A DNA stretch of 64,000 bases from Streptomyces lateritius (GTDB lineage Bacteria > Actinomycetota > Actinomycetes > Streptomycetales > Streptomycetaceae): positions 354,446 to 418,445 of the forward strand of contig NZ_BMTO01000001.1 in the NCBI RefSeq assembly GCF_014649715.1, read 5' to 3'. Below are positions 39,092 through 47,383 of the stretch, one piece after another (position 1 is the first letter of the stretch; every line of letters begins with the position of its first letter). A model generated the notes under the pieces. It ran no database searches. It was not told where the DNA came from and saw nothing but the letters and a program-made list of their open reading frames with translations. The position numbers and the translations under genes were made by a program.

Positions 39092-39116
39092 GGCCGGGGC
39101 GGGCTCGGGCCCGGCC
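39092..39116. terminator. Hairpin between convergent antiporter and MscS-type genes
   Basis: GGCCGGG (39092-39098) pairs with CCCGGCC (39110-39116) across an 11-nt loop. It lies between two convergent stops. Confidence 0.45.
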
Positions 39117-39131
39117 GCCTCGGCCGCCGCC

Positions 39132-40298
39132 TCAGCCGCGGCCGGTGCGGGGCGGCTCGTCGGTGTCCTTACCGTACGTCTCGGCGGAGGTGGCGTTGTT
39201 GCTGTGCACCTCGGCGGGCCGCGGCGGCGGGGCGTCGAGCAGGCTCCGGCCGTCGCGCGGCGTGGGGACGGCGTCCGACACCGCGATCTTGGGGAGCGCG
39301 TACGGATGCTCCTCGGCCAGCCAGGCGACGAGCTGCTCCCGGACCGTGCACCGCACGGTCCACACGTCGTCCGCGTCCTTGGCTGTGACGACAGCCCGTA
39401 TCTGGAGGGTGCTGGGCGTGGTGTCCGTGACGGCCAGGCTCCAGTCGCGGCCGTCCCAGGCAGGACAGTCGGCCAGGATCTGCTTCATCCTGTCGCGCAT
39501 CTCGGCGACCGGGGCCGAGTGGTCCAGGTGGAAGAAGACCGTACCGGTCATCTGGGCGCCGCCGCGGGACCAGTTCTCGAAGGGCTTGCTGGTGAAGTAC
39601 GAGACCGGCATCGTGATGCGGCGCTCGTCCCAGGTCCGTACCGCGAGGAAGGTCAGCGTGACCTCCTCCACGACACCCCACTCGCCGTCGACCACCACGG
39701 TGTCGCCGAGCCGCACCATGTCGCCGAAGGCGATCTGGAAGCCGGCGAAGAGGTTGCCGAGGGTGGACTGGGCCGCGATGCCCGCCACGATCCCGATGAT
39801 GCCCGCCGAGGCCAGCATCGAGGTGCCCACGGTCCGCAGCGCCGGGAAGGTCAGCAGCATGGCCGCCACCGCGACCACGGCGACGACCGCCGTCACGATC
39901 CGCATGATGAGGGTGACCTGGGTGCGCACGCGGCGGACGCGGGCCGGATCGCGGGTGGAGGAGGCGTACCGGGCGAAGGTCGACTCCGTGACGGCCGCCG
40001 CGATGCGGATCACCAGCCAGGCGCTGGAGCCGATCAGGACGAGCGAGAGGAACTGGCCGATTCCCGCCGCGTGGTCCTCGACGGTCCGCCACTCCGTCTC
40101 GCGGTAGGTGCCGCGCAGGACGGAGGCGAGCAGCACCGCCTGGAGCGGCACCCGGCAGCGGCGGAGCAGTCCCCACAGGGGGGTCTCGTGGTGGGCCGCG
40201 TCGGCCCGGCGCAGCAGTACGTCGGCGGCCCAGCCGGCCGCGAGGGTGAGCAGTACCGATCCGCCGACCACGAGCAGGGGTCGCAGCGCGCTGTCCAT
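39132..40298 (-). CDS. MscS-family mechanosensitive ion channel
   Basis: A 388-residue membrane protein with about four to five N-terminal helices and an MscS core. The pore-lining helix is GIIGIVAGIAAQSTLGNLFAG, followed by the beta domain FGDMVRLGDTVVVDGEWGVVEEVTLTF-like segment. It would open on hypo-osmotic shock to release solutes. ATG 40298 is preceded by TGGAG. The disordered C-terminal tail (about 360-388) holds a Pro/Arg-rich stretch. It is divergent from the hydrolase gene, sharing about 56 bp of upstream DNA. Confidence 0.92.
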   Translation of the reverse strand: MDSALRPLLVVGGSVLLTLAAGWAADVLLRRADAAHHETPLWGLLRRCRVPLQAVLLASVLRGTYRETEWRTVEDHAAGIGQFLSLVLIGSSAWLVIRIAAAVTESTFARYASSTRDPARVRRVRTQVTLIMRIVTAVVAVVAVAAMLLTFPALRTVGTSMLASAGIIGIVAGIAAQSTLGNLFAGFQIAFGDMVRLGDTVVVDGEWGVVEEVTLTFLAVRTWDERRITMPVSYFTSKPFENWSRGGAQMTGTVFFHLDHSAPVAEMRDRMKQILADCPAWDGRDWSLAVTDTTPSTLQIRAVVTAKDADDVWTVRCTVREQLVAWLAEEHPYALPKIAVSDAVPTPRDGRSLLDAPPPRPAEVHSNNATSAETYGKDTDEPPRTGRG

Positions 40299-40354
40299 GT
40301 ACTCCAGGCCTCCGTGTCTCCGGGTGGGTGCGCCCGGCTGGCAGGATGGACCGC

Positions 40355-40951
40355 ATGGACATCATGCTTTTCCACTCGACCTACGGTCTGCGTCCGGCGG
40401 TGGAAGCCGCGGCCTTGCGGCTGCGGGCCGCCGGGCACCAGGTTCGCGTGCCCGACCTCTTCGAAGGTCAAACCGCGCAGACGGTCGAGGCGGGAATGGA
40501 GCTCCAGAAGTCGATCGGCAAGGAGGAGCTGCTGAAGCGGGCGGTCCTCGCCTCGGCGCCCTACTCGGAGCGCGGCCTCGTCTACGCCGGCTTCTCTTTC
40601 GGTGCCTCGGTCGCGCAGACCCTCGCCCTCGGCGACGAGAAGGCGCGCGGGCTGCTGCTGCTCCACGGCACCTCGGACATCGCCGAGAGCGCGTCGGTCG
40701 ACGATCTTCCCGTCCAGCTGCACATCGCCGACCCGGACCCCTTCGAGTCGCACGACTGGCTGACGTCCTGGTACCTGCGGATGGGGAAGGCGGGGGCCGA
40801 CGTGGAGGTCTACCGCTACCCTGGCGCCGGCCACCTCTTCACCGACCCGGACCTGCCGGACTGGGACGAGGCGGCCGCGGAGCGTACGTGGGCGATCGCC
40901 CTGGCGTTCCTCGAAAGCCTGGAAGACGCGGACAGGGACGCGGACGCGTGA
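40355..40951 (+). CDS. Dienelactone hydrolase family protein
   Basis: A 198-residue alpha/beta hydrolase. The nucleophile elbow is GFSFGASVA (about 80-88), with Ser in place of the Cys of classical dienelactone hydrolase, and the catalytic His is in GAGHLFTD (about 160). The catalytic Asp is likely in IADPDP (about 126-131). The substrate is unknown. ATG 40355 has an AGGA site 8 bp upstream; ATG 40346 is an alternative. A perfect hairpin overlaps the stop codon region. Confidence 0.87.
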   Translation: MDIMLFHSTYGLRPAVEAAALRLRAAGHQVRVPDLFEGQTAQTVEAGMELQKSIGKEELLKRAVLASAPYSERGLVYAGFSFGASVAQTLALGDEKARGLLLLHGTSDIAESASVDDLPVQLHIADPDPFESHDWLTSWYLRMGKAGADVEVYRYPGAGHLFTDPDLPDWDEAAAERTWAIALAFLESLEDADRDADA

Positions 40952-40985
40952 GAGGGCGCGGCGGGGGCTCTCCCGCCGCGCCCTC
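40952..40985. terminator. Bidirectional terminator between hydrolase and metalloprotease genes
   Basis: GAGGGCGCGGCGGG (40952-40965) and CCCGCCGCGCCCTC (40972-40985) form a perfect 14-bp stem. It sits between convergent genes. Confidence 0.75.
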
Positions 40986-41041
40986 CCTCGAATGATCCGG
41001 ATTCGGACGGATTCGTACGAACCGGTTCAGGCGGTCCGGAT

Positions 41042-42049
41042 TCAGCCGGCGCGGTACGCGGTCCAGGCGTCGTTCATCCGCGTGACCTGGCCCACGGTGA
41101 ACTGGGTCATGCACGCGTCGTAGGTGTAGTCCATGAAGTTCTTGATCGGGTCCACGCCGGGCTTCGAGGCGCAGCTGTCACGCCCGACCGGGCACTCGTA
41201 CGCCGGGCTCTTCTCGGCCGGCGTGTCGCTGACGTAGTCACCGTTTCCGTTGCAGCCGCCCTGGAACGTGTGGTAAAGCCCCAGCCAGTGGCCGACCTCG
41301 TGGGTGGCGGTGTCACCCTCGTCGTAGTTGGTCGCGGTGCCGCCCGGCAGCGAGGAGTCGAGGACGACGACACCGTCCATGGTCGGGTTGGAGTTGTACG
41401 ACGACGGGAAGGTCGCCCAGCCGAGCAGGCCGCCGCTGAGGTTTGCGGTGTAGAAGTTCAGCGCGCCCGCGCCGCCCTTGCGGAGGGTCTGCTTCATCTG
41501 CTTCTCGGCGGTGGAGCCGGAGGCGAGGTTGTACCAGGACGCGTTGTCCGTGTAGTCGGTCGAGGCAAGGGTGAACTGGAAGTTGGTGTTCACATTGCCG
41601 GTGCCCTGGCCGCCGTAGGCCGCGTTCAGGACCGCCATCTGGTTGTTGATGTCGGTGGCGCTGAGCTTGCCCGTCGTGCCGCTGTGGATGACGTGGAAGT
41701 AGACCGGGATGTCGACCACGGCGGCGGTGGAGTTCATGCCGCTGAGGCGAGCCGACTCCAGTCTCTTCTTCAGGTCGGCGTCCATCGCCTTGGCCTGGGC
41801 GGCGGAGACCTCGTTGGGCTCGGCGGCGTGGGTGTCGGCGCCACGGGACTTACGCGCACTGGAGTGGTCGTCGGCGTGGGCGTCCACGCCGTCCACGCAC
41901 TCCTCGGCGGAGAGGCCGGCGGCGGAGACGGTGGGGACCGGGGCCGCCGACGGGGCGGAGAGCGGAGCCAGGGCCAGGGTTCCGGCCATGACCGCGGTGC
42001 CGAGCATACGACGTGACATACGCGGCGATATACGAACAAGAGCACGCAC
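41042..42049 (-). CDS. Secreted zinc metalloprotease (M43 pappalysin-like)
   Basis: A 335-residue secreted metzincin. The N-terminus (1-43) is a signal peptide: [17 protein letters not shown] then a hydrophobic stretch ending near APSAAP. The catalytic motif [11 protein letters not shown] (about 229-239) has the HExxHxxGxxH pattern, and [10 protein letters not shown] downstream supplies the Met-turn. GTG 42049 is chosen for its GAGGAG ribosome site at the correct spacing; a TTG at 42148 would add a non-signal N-terminus. Substrates unknown. It is transcribed from the 296-bp gap 42050-42345, where I saw no gene. Confidence 0.9.
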   Translation of the reverse strand: MRALVRISPRMSRRMLGTAVMAGTLALAPLSAPSAAPVPTVSAAGLSAEECVDGVDAHADDHSSARKSRGADTHAAEPNEVSAAQAKAMDADLKKRLESARLSGMNSTAAVVDIPVYFHVIHSGTTGKLSATDINNQMAVLNAAYGGQGTGNVNTNFQFTLASTDYTDNASWYNLASGSTAEKQMKQTLRKGGAGALNFYTANLSGGLLGWATFPSSYNSNPTMDGVVVLDSSLPGGTATNYDEGDTATHEVGHWLGLYHTFQGGCNGNGDYVSDTPAEKSPAYECPVGRDSCASKPGVDPIKNFMDYTYDACMTQFTVGQVTRMNDAWTAYRAG

Positions 42050-42345
42050 AGGTGACTCCTCGCGGGGGGTTGTGGAGAGGCACTTCCTCGCCACCGCGGG
42101 GAGATTACGGGGCCATGTCAGACGTTGATGAGCATCGAACAAGCCCAATCATTCATGCGGCAAATCAGGGCATCGGGAAGAAAAACTTTCGCCCGTTCCG
42201 GAGTTTGAGACATGGACGTAACGAACGAACGGCCGAAGGCGGGTGGTGTGTCCGGATTAGGTCGTCCGAATTCACCACCCGCCGTGGGGATGTGATCTTC
42301 CGTTAACATGATGGATCATGGCCGAAAATCGACCATGAGGTCATG

Positions 42346-43995
42346 TCAGTGAACCGGCTGGTACACCCGCTCGACACGTTGCGTTCCCTCGAGCGTCCGG
42401 TACGAGCGTGCCCAGGCGGTCGTCGCGTCCGCCCTCGCCTTGTCGGAGACCGTGTAGTAGTCCATCTGCGAGCGCTCGGCGGTCACGTCGAGCACGCCGT
42501 AGCCGTGGTGGTCCATGTCGACCCACTTCACATGGCGGTTGGCGGCCTTGACCGCCCCCGCCGCCACCACCGAGACCGTGCCCGGCGCCACGCGGAGGAT
42601 GTCGTCGAGGTTGTCCGAGCTCACCGACGTCACCACGAACTCGGTCGCCGCCGACCGGGACAGCGGGTACGTCGCCGCCTTCACCGGTACGTCGTTGGCC
42701 CAGGCCATGTGGATGTCGCCGGTGAGGAAGACGGTGTTCCGGACGGACCGCGCGGTCAGGTGCTCGAGCAGCTCCCTGCGGTCGTCCGTGTAGCCGTCCC
42801 ACTGGTCGACGTTGACCGCCAGGCCCTCCTTCGGCAGGCCGAGCAACTCGGCCAGCGGGGCGAGCAGATGGGCCGGCAGGGCACCGAAGGCGACCGGCGA
42901 GATCATCACCGAGGTGCCGACCAGCTTCCAGGTCGCGTCGGAGCCCGCGAGGCCCGACTTCAGCCAGTCCAGCTGTGCGCGGCCGGTGAGCGTACGCTCC
43001 GGGTCATCGACCGCGCCCTTGCCGATGCCCGCCTGCTGGGAGCGGAAGGAACGCAGGTCCAGCAGGTGCAGATCGGCCAGCTTGCCGAAGCGGAGCCTGC
43101 GGTAGACCGTGCCCTCGGTCGAGGCGCGGACGGGCATCCACTCGAAGTACGCCTGCTTGGCGGCGGCCACGCGGGCCGCCCACTCGCCCTCGGCGCCCGG
43201 GGTGTGGTTCTCCGCCCCGCCGGACCAGGCGTCGTTGGCGATCTCGTGGTCGTCCCAGATCGCGATCACCGGGTGCGCGGCGTGCAGCGCCTGCAGATCG
43301 GGGTCCGTCTTGTACGTGCCGTGCCGGAGGCGGTAGTCGGCCAGCGAGACGATCTCGTGGCGCGGCTCGTGGGGCCGGACCGTGTACTCCGCCGCCGGGT
43401 AACCGCCGCTGGCGTACTCGTAGACGTAGTCGCCGAGGTGGAGGACGGCGTCGAGGTCCGCGCGGGCGGCGAGGTGACGGTAGGCGGAGAAGTAGCCCGA
43501 CTCCCAGTTGGCGCAGGAGACGACACCGAAACGGACGCCGGGTGTGGCGGCGTCGGTGGCCGGGGTGGTGCGGGTGCGGCCCACGGGTGAGGCGGTGGCA
43601 CCGGCCGTGAAGCGGAACCAGTGGGTGGTCGCGGGGCGCAGGCCCCGCACGTCCACCTTGACGGTGTGGTCCGACGCCGCCGTCGCGGTGGTGGTGCCGC
43701 GGGCGACGGTCCGGGTGAAGGCGCGGTCCTCGGCGATCTCCCAGGCGACCGCGACGTCGGCGCCTCTCCGGGAGCCGGGTACGGCGTCGGGAGTGGGGGT
43801 GACGCGCGTCCAGAGCAGGACGCCGTCGGGCAGCGGGTCGCCGGAGGCGACACCGTGGAGGAACGAGGGGGCCTCGGTGTCCGCGAGGGCGGGGGAGGCG
43901 GTGCCCACCAGCACCGGGGCGGCGACGGCCGTGGCGGCGGCTGCCTTCACGACCGTACGGCGAGTGGGTGCTGAGGGTATGAGTCGACTGGTCAC
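42346..43995 (-). CDS. phoD: PhoD-type alkaline phosphatase (Tat-exported)
   Basis: A 549-residue secreted phosphodiesterase/phosphatase. The twin-arginine signal [20 protein letters not shown] (about 12-31) sends it out folded. An N-terminal beta domain precedes the PhoD metallophosphoesterase core with [37 protein letters not shown] and LTGDIHMAW motifs, which supply the Ca/Fe ligands. PhoD genes in Streptomyces are usually PhoP-controlled; no clear PHO box was recognised. GTG 43995. A palindrome TACTGATCAGTA lies at 44008-44019. Confidence 0.93.
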   Translation of the reverse strand: MTSRLIPSAPTRRTVVKAAAATAVAAPVLVGTASPALADTEAPSFLHGVASGDPLPDGVLLWTRVTPTPDAVPGSRRGADVAVAWEIAEDRAFTRTVARGTTTATAASDHTVKVDVRGLRPATTHWFRFTAGATASPVGRTRTTPATDAATPGVRFGVVSCANWESGYFSAYRHLAARADLDAVLHLGDYVYEYASGGYPAAEYTVRPHEPRHEIVSLADYRLRHGTYKTDPDLQALHAAHPVIAIWDDHEIANDAWSGGAENHTPGAEGEWAARVAAAKQAYFEWMPVRASTEGTVYRRLRFGKLADLHLLDLRSFRSQQAGIGKGAVDDPERTLTGRAQLDWLKSGLAGSDATWKLVGTSVMISPVAFGALPAHLLAPLAELLGLPKEGLAVNVDQWDGYTDDRRELLEHLTARSVRNTVFLTGDIHMAWANDVPVKAATYPLSRSAATEFVVTSVSSDNLDDILRVAPGTVSVVAAGAVKAANRHVKWVDMDHHGYGVLDVTAERSQMDYYTVSDKARADATTAWARSYRTLEGTQRVERVYQPVH

Positions 43996-44007
43996 GGGCA
44001 GTCAGAT

Positions 44008-44019
44008 TACTGATCAGTA
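44008..44019. promoter_or_regulatory. 12-bp palindrome upstream of phoD
   Basis: TACTGATCAGTA is a perfect palindrome 13 bp before the phoD start and overlaps a CATACT -10-like sequence on the minus strand. It could be an operator. No protein can be assigned. Confidence 0.4.
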
Positions 44020-44073
44020 TGCCCAACGGGCAGGCGAAATCCGGAAAGTTCGCCCAGCCGTCGACCGGCCGTC

Positions 44074-44111
44074 GTGAGCCCGCCGGCGCGGTCGGGCGCC
44101 GGCGGGCTCAC
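44074..44111 (-). terminator. Strong hairpin after the DsbA-like gene
   Basis: GTGAGCCCGCCGGCGC (44074-44089) and GCGCCGGCGGGCTCAC (44096-44111) form a perfect 16-bp stem with a 6-nt loop. It lies downstream of the minus-strand DsbA-like gene and upstream of phoD. Confidence 0.75.
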
Positions 44112-44126
44112 GGGAGGGGCGGGCTG

Positions 44127-44191
44127 GGTCGTGTCCGTGAAGTCCCGCGCCCTGCCCTGCGGGCAGACGGCGCTACTTTCCGGACACGACC
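44127..44191. repeat. Dispersed repeat element, copy 2 (65 bp, internally deleted)
   Basis: Starts with GGTCGTGTCC and ends with its exact reverse complement GGACACGACC, giving 10-bp terminal inverted repeats. The right 44 bp match copy 3 with one difference, and the left ~20 bp match copy 1. It looks like an end-to-end remnant with the middle lost. Confidence 0.75.
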
Positions 44192-44207
44192 TCCCGAGAC
44201 AGAACAC

Positions 44208-45023
44208 CTAGCCCTTGAGAGCCGGGGTGATGGCGGCGTTGAACTGCTCCACCGACATCGGGGGGCTGTCGCTGCCCTGGGCGGTCAGCGTCTTGCCGTC
44301 CATCTTCAGCGTGGGCGTGCCCTTCACCCCGCTCGCGTCGAACGCCGCCGACATCTTCATCGCCCAGGCGTCGAAGGTGCCGTTCTCCACGTTCTTCTTG
44401 AACGCCGCGTTGCCCTTCAGCGCCGGGACCGAGTCCGCGACCTCCAGCAGGTAGGCGTCCTTGGCGAACTTGTCCTGGCTCTCCTCCGGGTGGAACTGCG
44501 GGGAGTAGAGCGCCGCCTTGTACTTCATGAACGCCTCGGGGCTCACGTCGAGCGCCGCGCCCAGGGCGGACAGGGCGTTCTTCGACCCCTCGCCCTGCGT
44601 GGCGTTGTCGATGAACGTCGCACCGACGTACTTGACCTTGTACTTGCCGGCCTCGACGTCCTTCTCGACCGTCGCGCCGACCTGCTGCTCGAACGTCGCG
44701 CAGACCGGGCAGCGCGAGTCCTCGTACAGCTCCAGCGTCTTCTTCGCGATCGGCTTGCCGATGACGACCGTCGTGCCGTTCGTGCCCGTGGTGTTCTTGG
44801 GCGCGGTGACCTTCGACTCCTTGGCCATCGCCTCCCAGTGGGACGGCTTGTTCGCCTGGACGACGGCGTAGCCGATGCCGCCGGCGACCGCCAGGACGGC
44901 GACGGCCGAGACACCGACGATCACCTGGCGGCGCGTCTTCTCCTTCTTGGCCTGGCGCTCGCGCTCGATGCGCAGCCGCTCGCGGGCGGCCGCCTTGTTG
45001 GCCTGGCTGTTGCGTGCACTCAT
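44208..45023 (-). CDS. Membrane-anchored DsbA-like thioredoxin-fold protein
   Basis: A 271-residue protein with a charged N-terminal cytoplasmic segment (1-32), one membrane helix (about 33-55) and an extracytoplasmic DsbA/thioredoxin domain (about 80-271). The redox motif CPVC in DSRCPVCATFEQ (about 105) and the cis-Pro loop KGTPTLK near the C-terminus are present. It probably catalyses disulphide formation or isomerisation in exported proteins. ATG 45023. The adjacent minus-strand membrane gene 45105-45791 may be co-transcribed. Confidence 0.92.
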   Translation of the reverse strand: MSARNSQANKAAARERLRIERERQAKKEKTRRQVIVGVSAVAVLAVAGGIGYAVVQANKPSHWEAMAKESKVTAPKNTTGTNGTTVVIGKPIAKKTLELYEDSRCPVCATFEQQVGATVEKDVEAGKYKVKYVGATFIDNATQGEGSKNALSALGAALDVSPEAFMKYKAALYSPQFHPEESQDKFAKDAYLLEVADSVPALKGNAAFKKNVENGTFDAWAMKMSAAFDASGVKGTPTLKMDGKTLTAQGSDSPPMSVEQFNAAITPALKG

Positions 45024-45104
45024 GGTCGTGATCTCCGTGGGACGTACCGACGCGTCGGGCGTCGGAAGACTCTGAAAGGGCAGGAAAGGGAGCAGCTGCG
45101 CTGC

Positions 45105-45791
45105 TCAGGCGAGGGCGAAGCCCGAGCGCGGCGGTCCCCGCCGTCCGACGGAGTGCACGAGGAGGCGGGTAAGGGCCGGGCGCGGCCGGCCCGAGGGGCA
45201 CCCACCGCGCCCGCGCGCCGGTCGTGGGACGCCGAGGAGCGCGGCCACCAGCAGCAGTGGCCGGAAGGTGAGCGCGGCCACCGCGCCGATCAGCCGGGCG
45301 AGGGCCCGCTCGCCGTGGCGCAGCCAGGCCGCCGCGAACAGCCCCACCGACACATGGGCCGCGAGCAGCAGCCACGGCAGGGCCGGGTCGGGGGAGTTCA
45401 GGAGAGCAGCCGCGCTCCCGTTCTCGGGGACGACCACCCCCGGCAGCGGGGCGCCGACCGAACCGCCGCACAGCACGTCCACGCCCACCGAGCGCAGCGA
45501 GCCGGCGACCGGGCCGCCGGACGCTCCGTAACAGACCGTCTGACCGGTGGTGAAGACCGTGTCGGCCGCCAGCTCCAACGGCACGAGCAGCCCGGCGATC
45601 GGGCCGAAGCCGCGCTCGCGGCCGGCCAGCGCGTACGCCACGGCGAACACGCCGGCCGAGAGCAGCCCCACGGTCAGCAGGGGCAGCGGCACCTGGGAGA
45701 GCAGCACATGGGAGCCGGCGGACAGCGTCACGACCAGTGCCGTGAAGAGCGCCGCCCGCAGCCCCCTGAGCCGCGTCCCTGATATGTCCAT
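45105..45791 (-). CDS. Conserved integral membrane protein, unknown function
   Basis: A 228-residue protein with about five membrane helices (near 15-35, 38-55, 60-85, 138-158 and 165-185) and a basic C-terminal tail rich in Arg/Gly/Pro. Two Cys residues in the loop between helices (TVCYGASGG and DVLCGGSVG) could form a disulphide or a redox pair; the neighbouring DsbA-like gene makes this worth noting. I do not recognise the family. ATG 45791; the stop lies 81 bp before the DsbA-like start. Confidence 0.7.
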   Translation of the reverse strand: MDISGTRLRGLRAALFTALVVTLSAGSHVLLSQVPLPLLTVGLLSAGVFAVAYALAGRERGFGPIAGLLVPLELAADTVFTTGQTVCYGASGGPVAGSLRSVGVDVLCGGSVGAPLPGVVVPENGSAAALLNSPDPALPWLLLAAHVSVGLFAAAWLRHGERALARLIGAVAALTFRPLLLVAALLGVPRPARGRGGCPSGRPRPALTRLLVHSVGRRGPPRSGFALA

Positions 45792-45840
45792 CGCGCTGGA
45801 GAGTGTGCCATGCCTTCCTGTAAGACCCCCCTAAGGGGAG

Positions 45841-45872
45841 CCTGCGGCCGTCCTGGACGGGCCTCCCGCAGG
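45841..45872 (-). terminator. Hairpin terminator after the DUF2252 gene
   Basis: CCTGCGG (45841-45847) pairs with CCGCAGG (45866-45872), and an inner GTCC-GGAC stem adds stability. It lies 8 bp beyond the DUF2252 stop. Confidence 0.6.
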
Positions 45873-45879
45873 TCCGGGA

Positions 45880-47205
45880 CTACAGACCCGGGATCCGCCC
45901 GTTGCGGAAGAGGTCGACGAAGATCTGGTGGTCGGCACGCGCGCGTGCGCCGTACGTGTGGGCGAAGTCCACGAGCAGCTCCGCGAAACCCTCCTCGTCG
46001 GCGGCGATGGCCGCGTCGATGGCCCGCTCGGTCGAGAACGGCACCAGGGAGTGGCCGCTGGAGTCGTCCGCCGCCGCGTGCATCGTCGCCGTCGCCCGGC
46101 CGAGGTCGGCCACGGTCGCCGCGATCTCCTCCGGGTCGTCGATGTCGGACCAGTCCAGGTCCACGGCGTAGGGCGAGACCTCCGCGACCAGCTGCCCCGA
46201 ACCGTCCAGCTCCGTCCAGCCCAGCCACGGGTCCGCGTGCGCCTGGAGCGCCCGCTGGGAGATGACCGTGCGGTGCCCCTCGTGCTGGAAGTACTCCCGT
46301 ACCGCCGCGTCCGTCACATGACGCGAGACCGCCGGGGTCTGCGCCTGCTTCATGTAGATCACGACGTCGTTCTCCAGGGCGTCGCTGTTGCCCTCCAGGA
46401 GGATGTTGTACGAGGGGAGGCCGGCCGAGCCGATACCGATGCCGCGCCGTCCGACGACGTCCTTGACCCGGTACGAGTCCGGGCGGGTCAGGCTGGACTC
46501 CGGCAGCGTCTCCAGATAGCCGTCGAAGGCCGCCAGGACCTTGTAGCGGCTGGCCGCGTCCAGCTCGATGGAGCCGCCGCCCGAGGAGAACCGGCGCTCG
46601 AAGTCACGGATCTCGGTCATCGAGTCCAGCAGCCCGAAGCGGGTCAGGGAGCGGGCGTCGCGCAGGGTGTCCAGGAGCGGGCCCTCGGCGGTGTCGAGCG
46701 TGAAGGGCGGCACTTCTTCGTTCTTGGCACCGGTCGCCAGGGCGTGGATCCGCTCGCGGTAGGCGGCGGCGTAGATCCGCACCAGCTCCGTGATCTGCTC
46801 GTCGCTGAGCGCCTTGGTGTAGCCGATGAGCGCAAGCGACGCCGAGAGACGCTTGAGGTCCCATGTGAAGGGGCCGACGTAGGCCTCGTCGAAGTCGTTG
46901 ACGTTGAAGATCAGCCGTCCGGTGGCATCCATGTACGTGCCGAAGTTCTCGGCGTGCAGGTCGCCGTGGATCCACACCCGGCCGGTCCGCTCGTCCAGGT
47001 ACGGACCGCCGTGCCGCTCCTGCTCCAGGTCGGCGTAGAACAGGGACGCCGTGCCGCGGTAGAAGGCGAAGGCGGAACCGGCCATCTTCCGGAACTTCAC
47101 ACGGAAGGCGGCCGGGTCGGCGGCAAGGAGTTCACCGAAAGCGGTGTCGAAGACGGCGAGGATGTGCTCACCGCGCTGCTCGGCGGTGGGCTGCGGGACC
47201 GACAT
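45880..47205 (-). CDS. DUF2252 domain protein
   Basis: A 441-residue protein of the DUF2252 family, which has a kinase-like (aminoglycoside phosphotransferase-like) fold. A VWIHGDLHAENFGTY segment (about 77-91) resembles the HGDLH catalytic loop of such kinases, and FNVNDFDEAYVGPFTWDLKR (about 99-118) supplies a DFD-like metal motif. Substrate is not known. ATG 47205 follows AGGAGG; the frame extends upstream to 47622 through the dnaE region without support. Divergent from dnaE. Confidence 0.88.
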   Translation of the reverse strand: MSVPQPTAEQRGEHILAVFDTAFGELLAADPAAFRVKFRKMAGSAFAFYRGTASLFYADLEQERHGGPYLDERTGRVWIHGDLHAENFGTYMDATGRLIFNVNDFDEAYVGPFTWDLKRLSASLALIGYTKALSDEQITELVRIYAAAYRERIHALATGAKNEEVPPFTLDTAEGPLLDTLRDARSLTRFGLLDSMTEIRDFERRFSSGGGSIELDAASRYKVLAAFDGYLETLPESSLTRPDSYRVKDVVGRRGIGIGSAGLPSYNILLEGNSDALENDVVIYMKQAQTPAVSRHVTDAAVREYFQHEGHRTVISQRALQAHADPWLGWTELDGSGQLVAEVSPYAVDLDWSDIDDPEEIAATVADLGRATATMHAAADDSSGHSLVPFSTERAIDAAIAADEEGFAELLVDFAHTYGARARADHQIFVDLFRNGRIPGL

Positions 47206-47328
47206 CGGTGGGTGCCTCCTGGTGCGGGCTGTGGCGCAAAATGGTGCATGACAAAAGGGACGCGTGTTCCGTCTCTCCCAACGCGCGACGGTACCCCCGA
47301 GTGCCCCGCGACTGTCAGTGGAGAGTCG

Positions 47329-47334
47329 TAGACT
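47329..47334 (+). promoter_or_regulatory. Candidate -10 of dnaE
   Basis: TAGACT at 47329-47334 is a good -10 match 50 bp before the dnaE start. No clear -35 was found 16-18 bp upstream. Low certainty. Confidence 0.3.
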
Positions 47335-47383
47335 TCCACGCTGTCCCCCCAGAAGAAGACGCAGCCTTCGGAGGCTCCCCACC

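Noticed and set aside
37284..40535. A 1083-codon plus-strand frame over the antiporter and MscS genes
   Set aside because: It is out of frame with the antiporter and antisense to mscS, and it starts inside the dispersed repeat.
44127..44191. Interpretation of repeat copy 2 as a simple terminator
   Set aside because: Its ends can pair, but the sequence is shared with two distant loci and a separate strong terminator lies next to it at 44074-44111.
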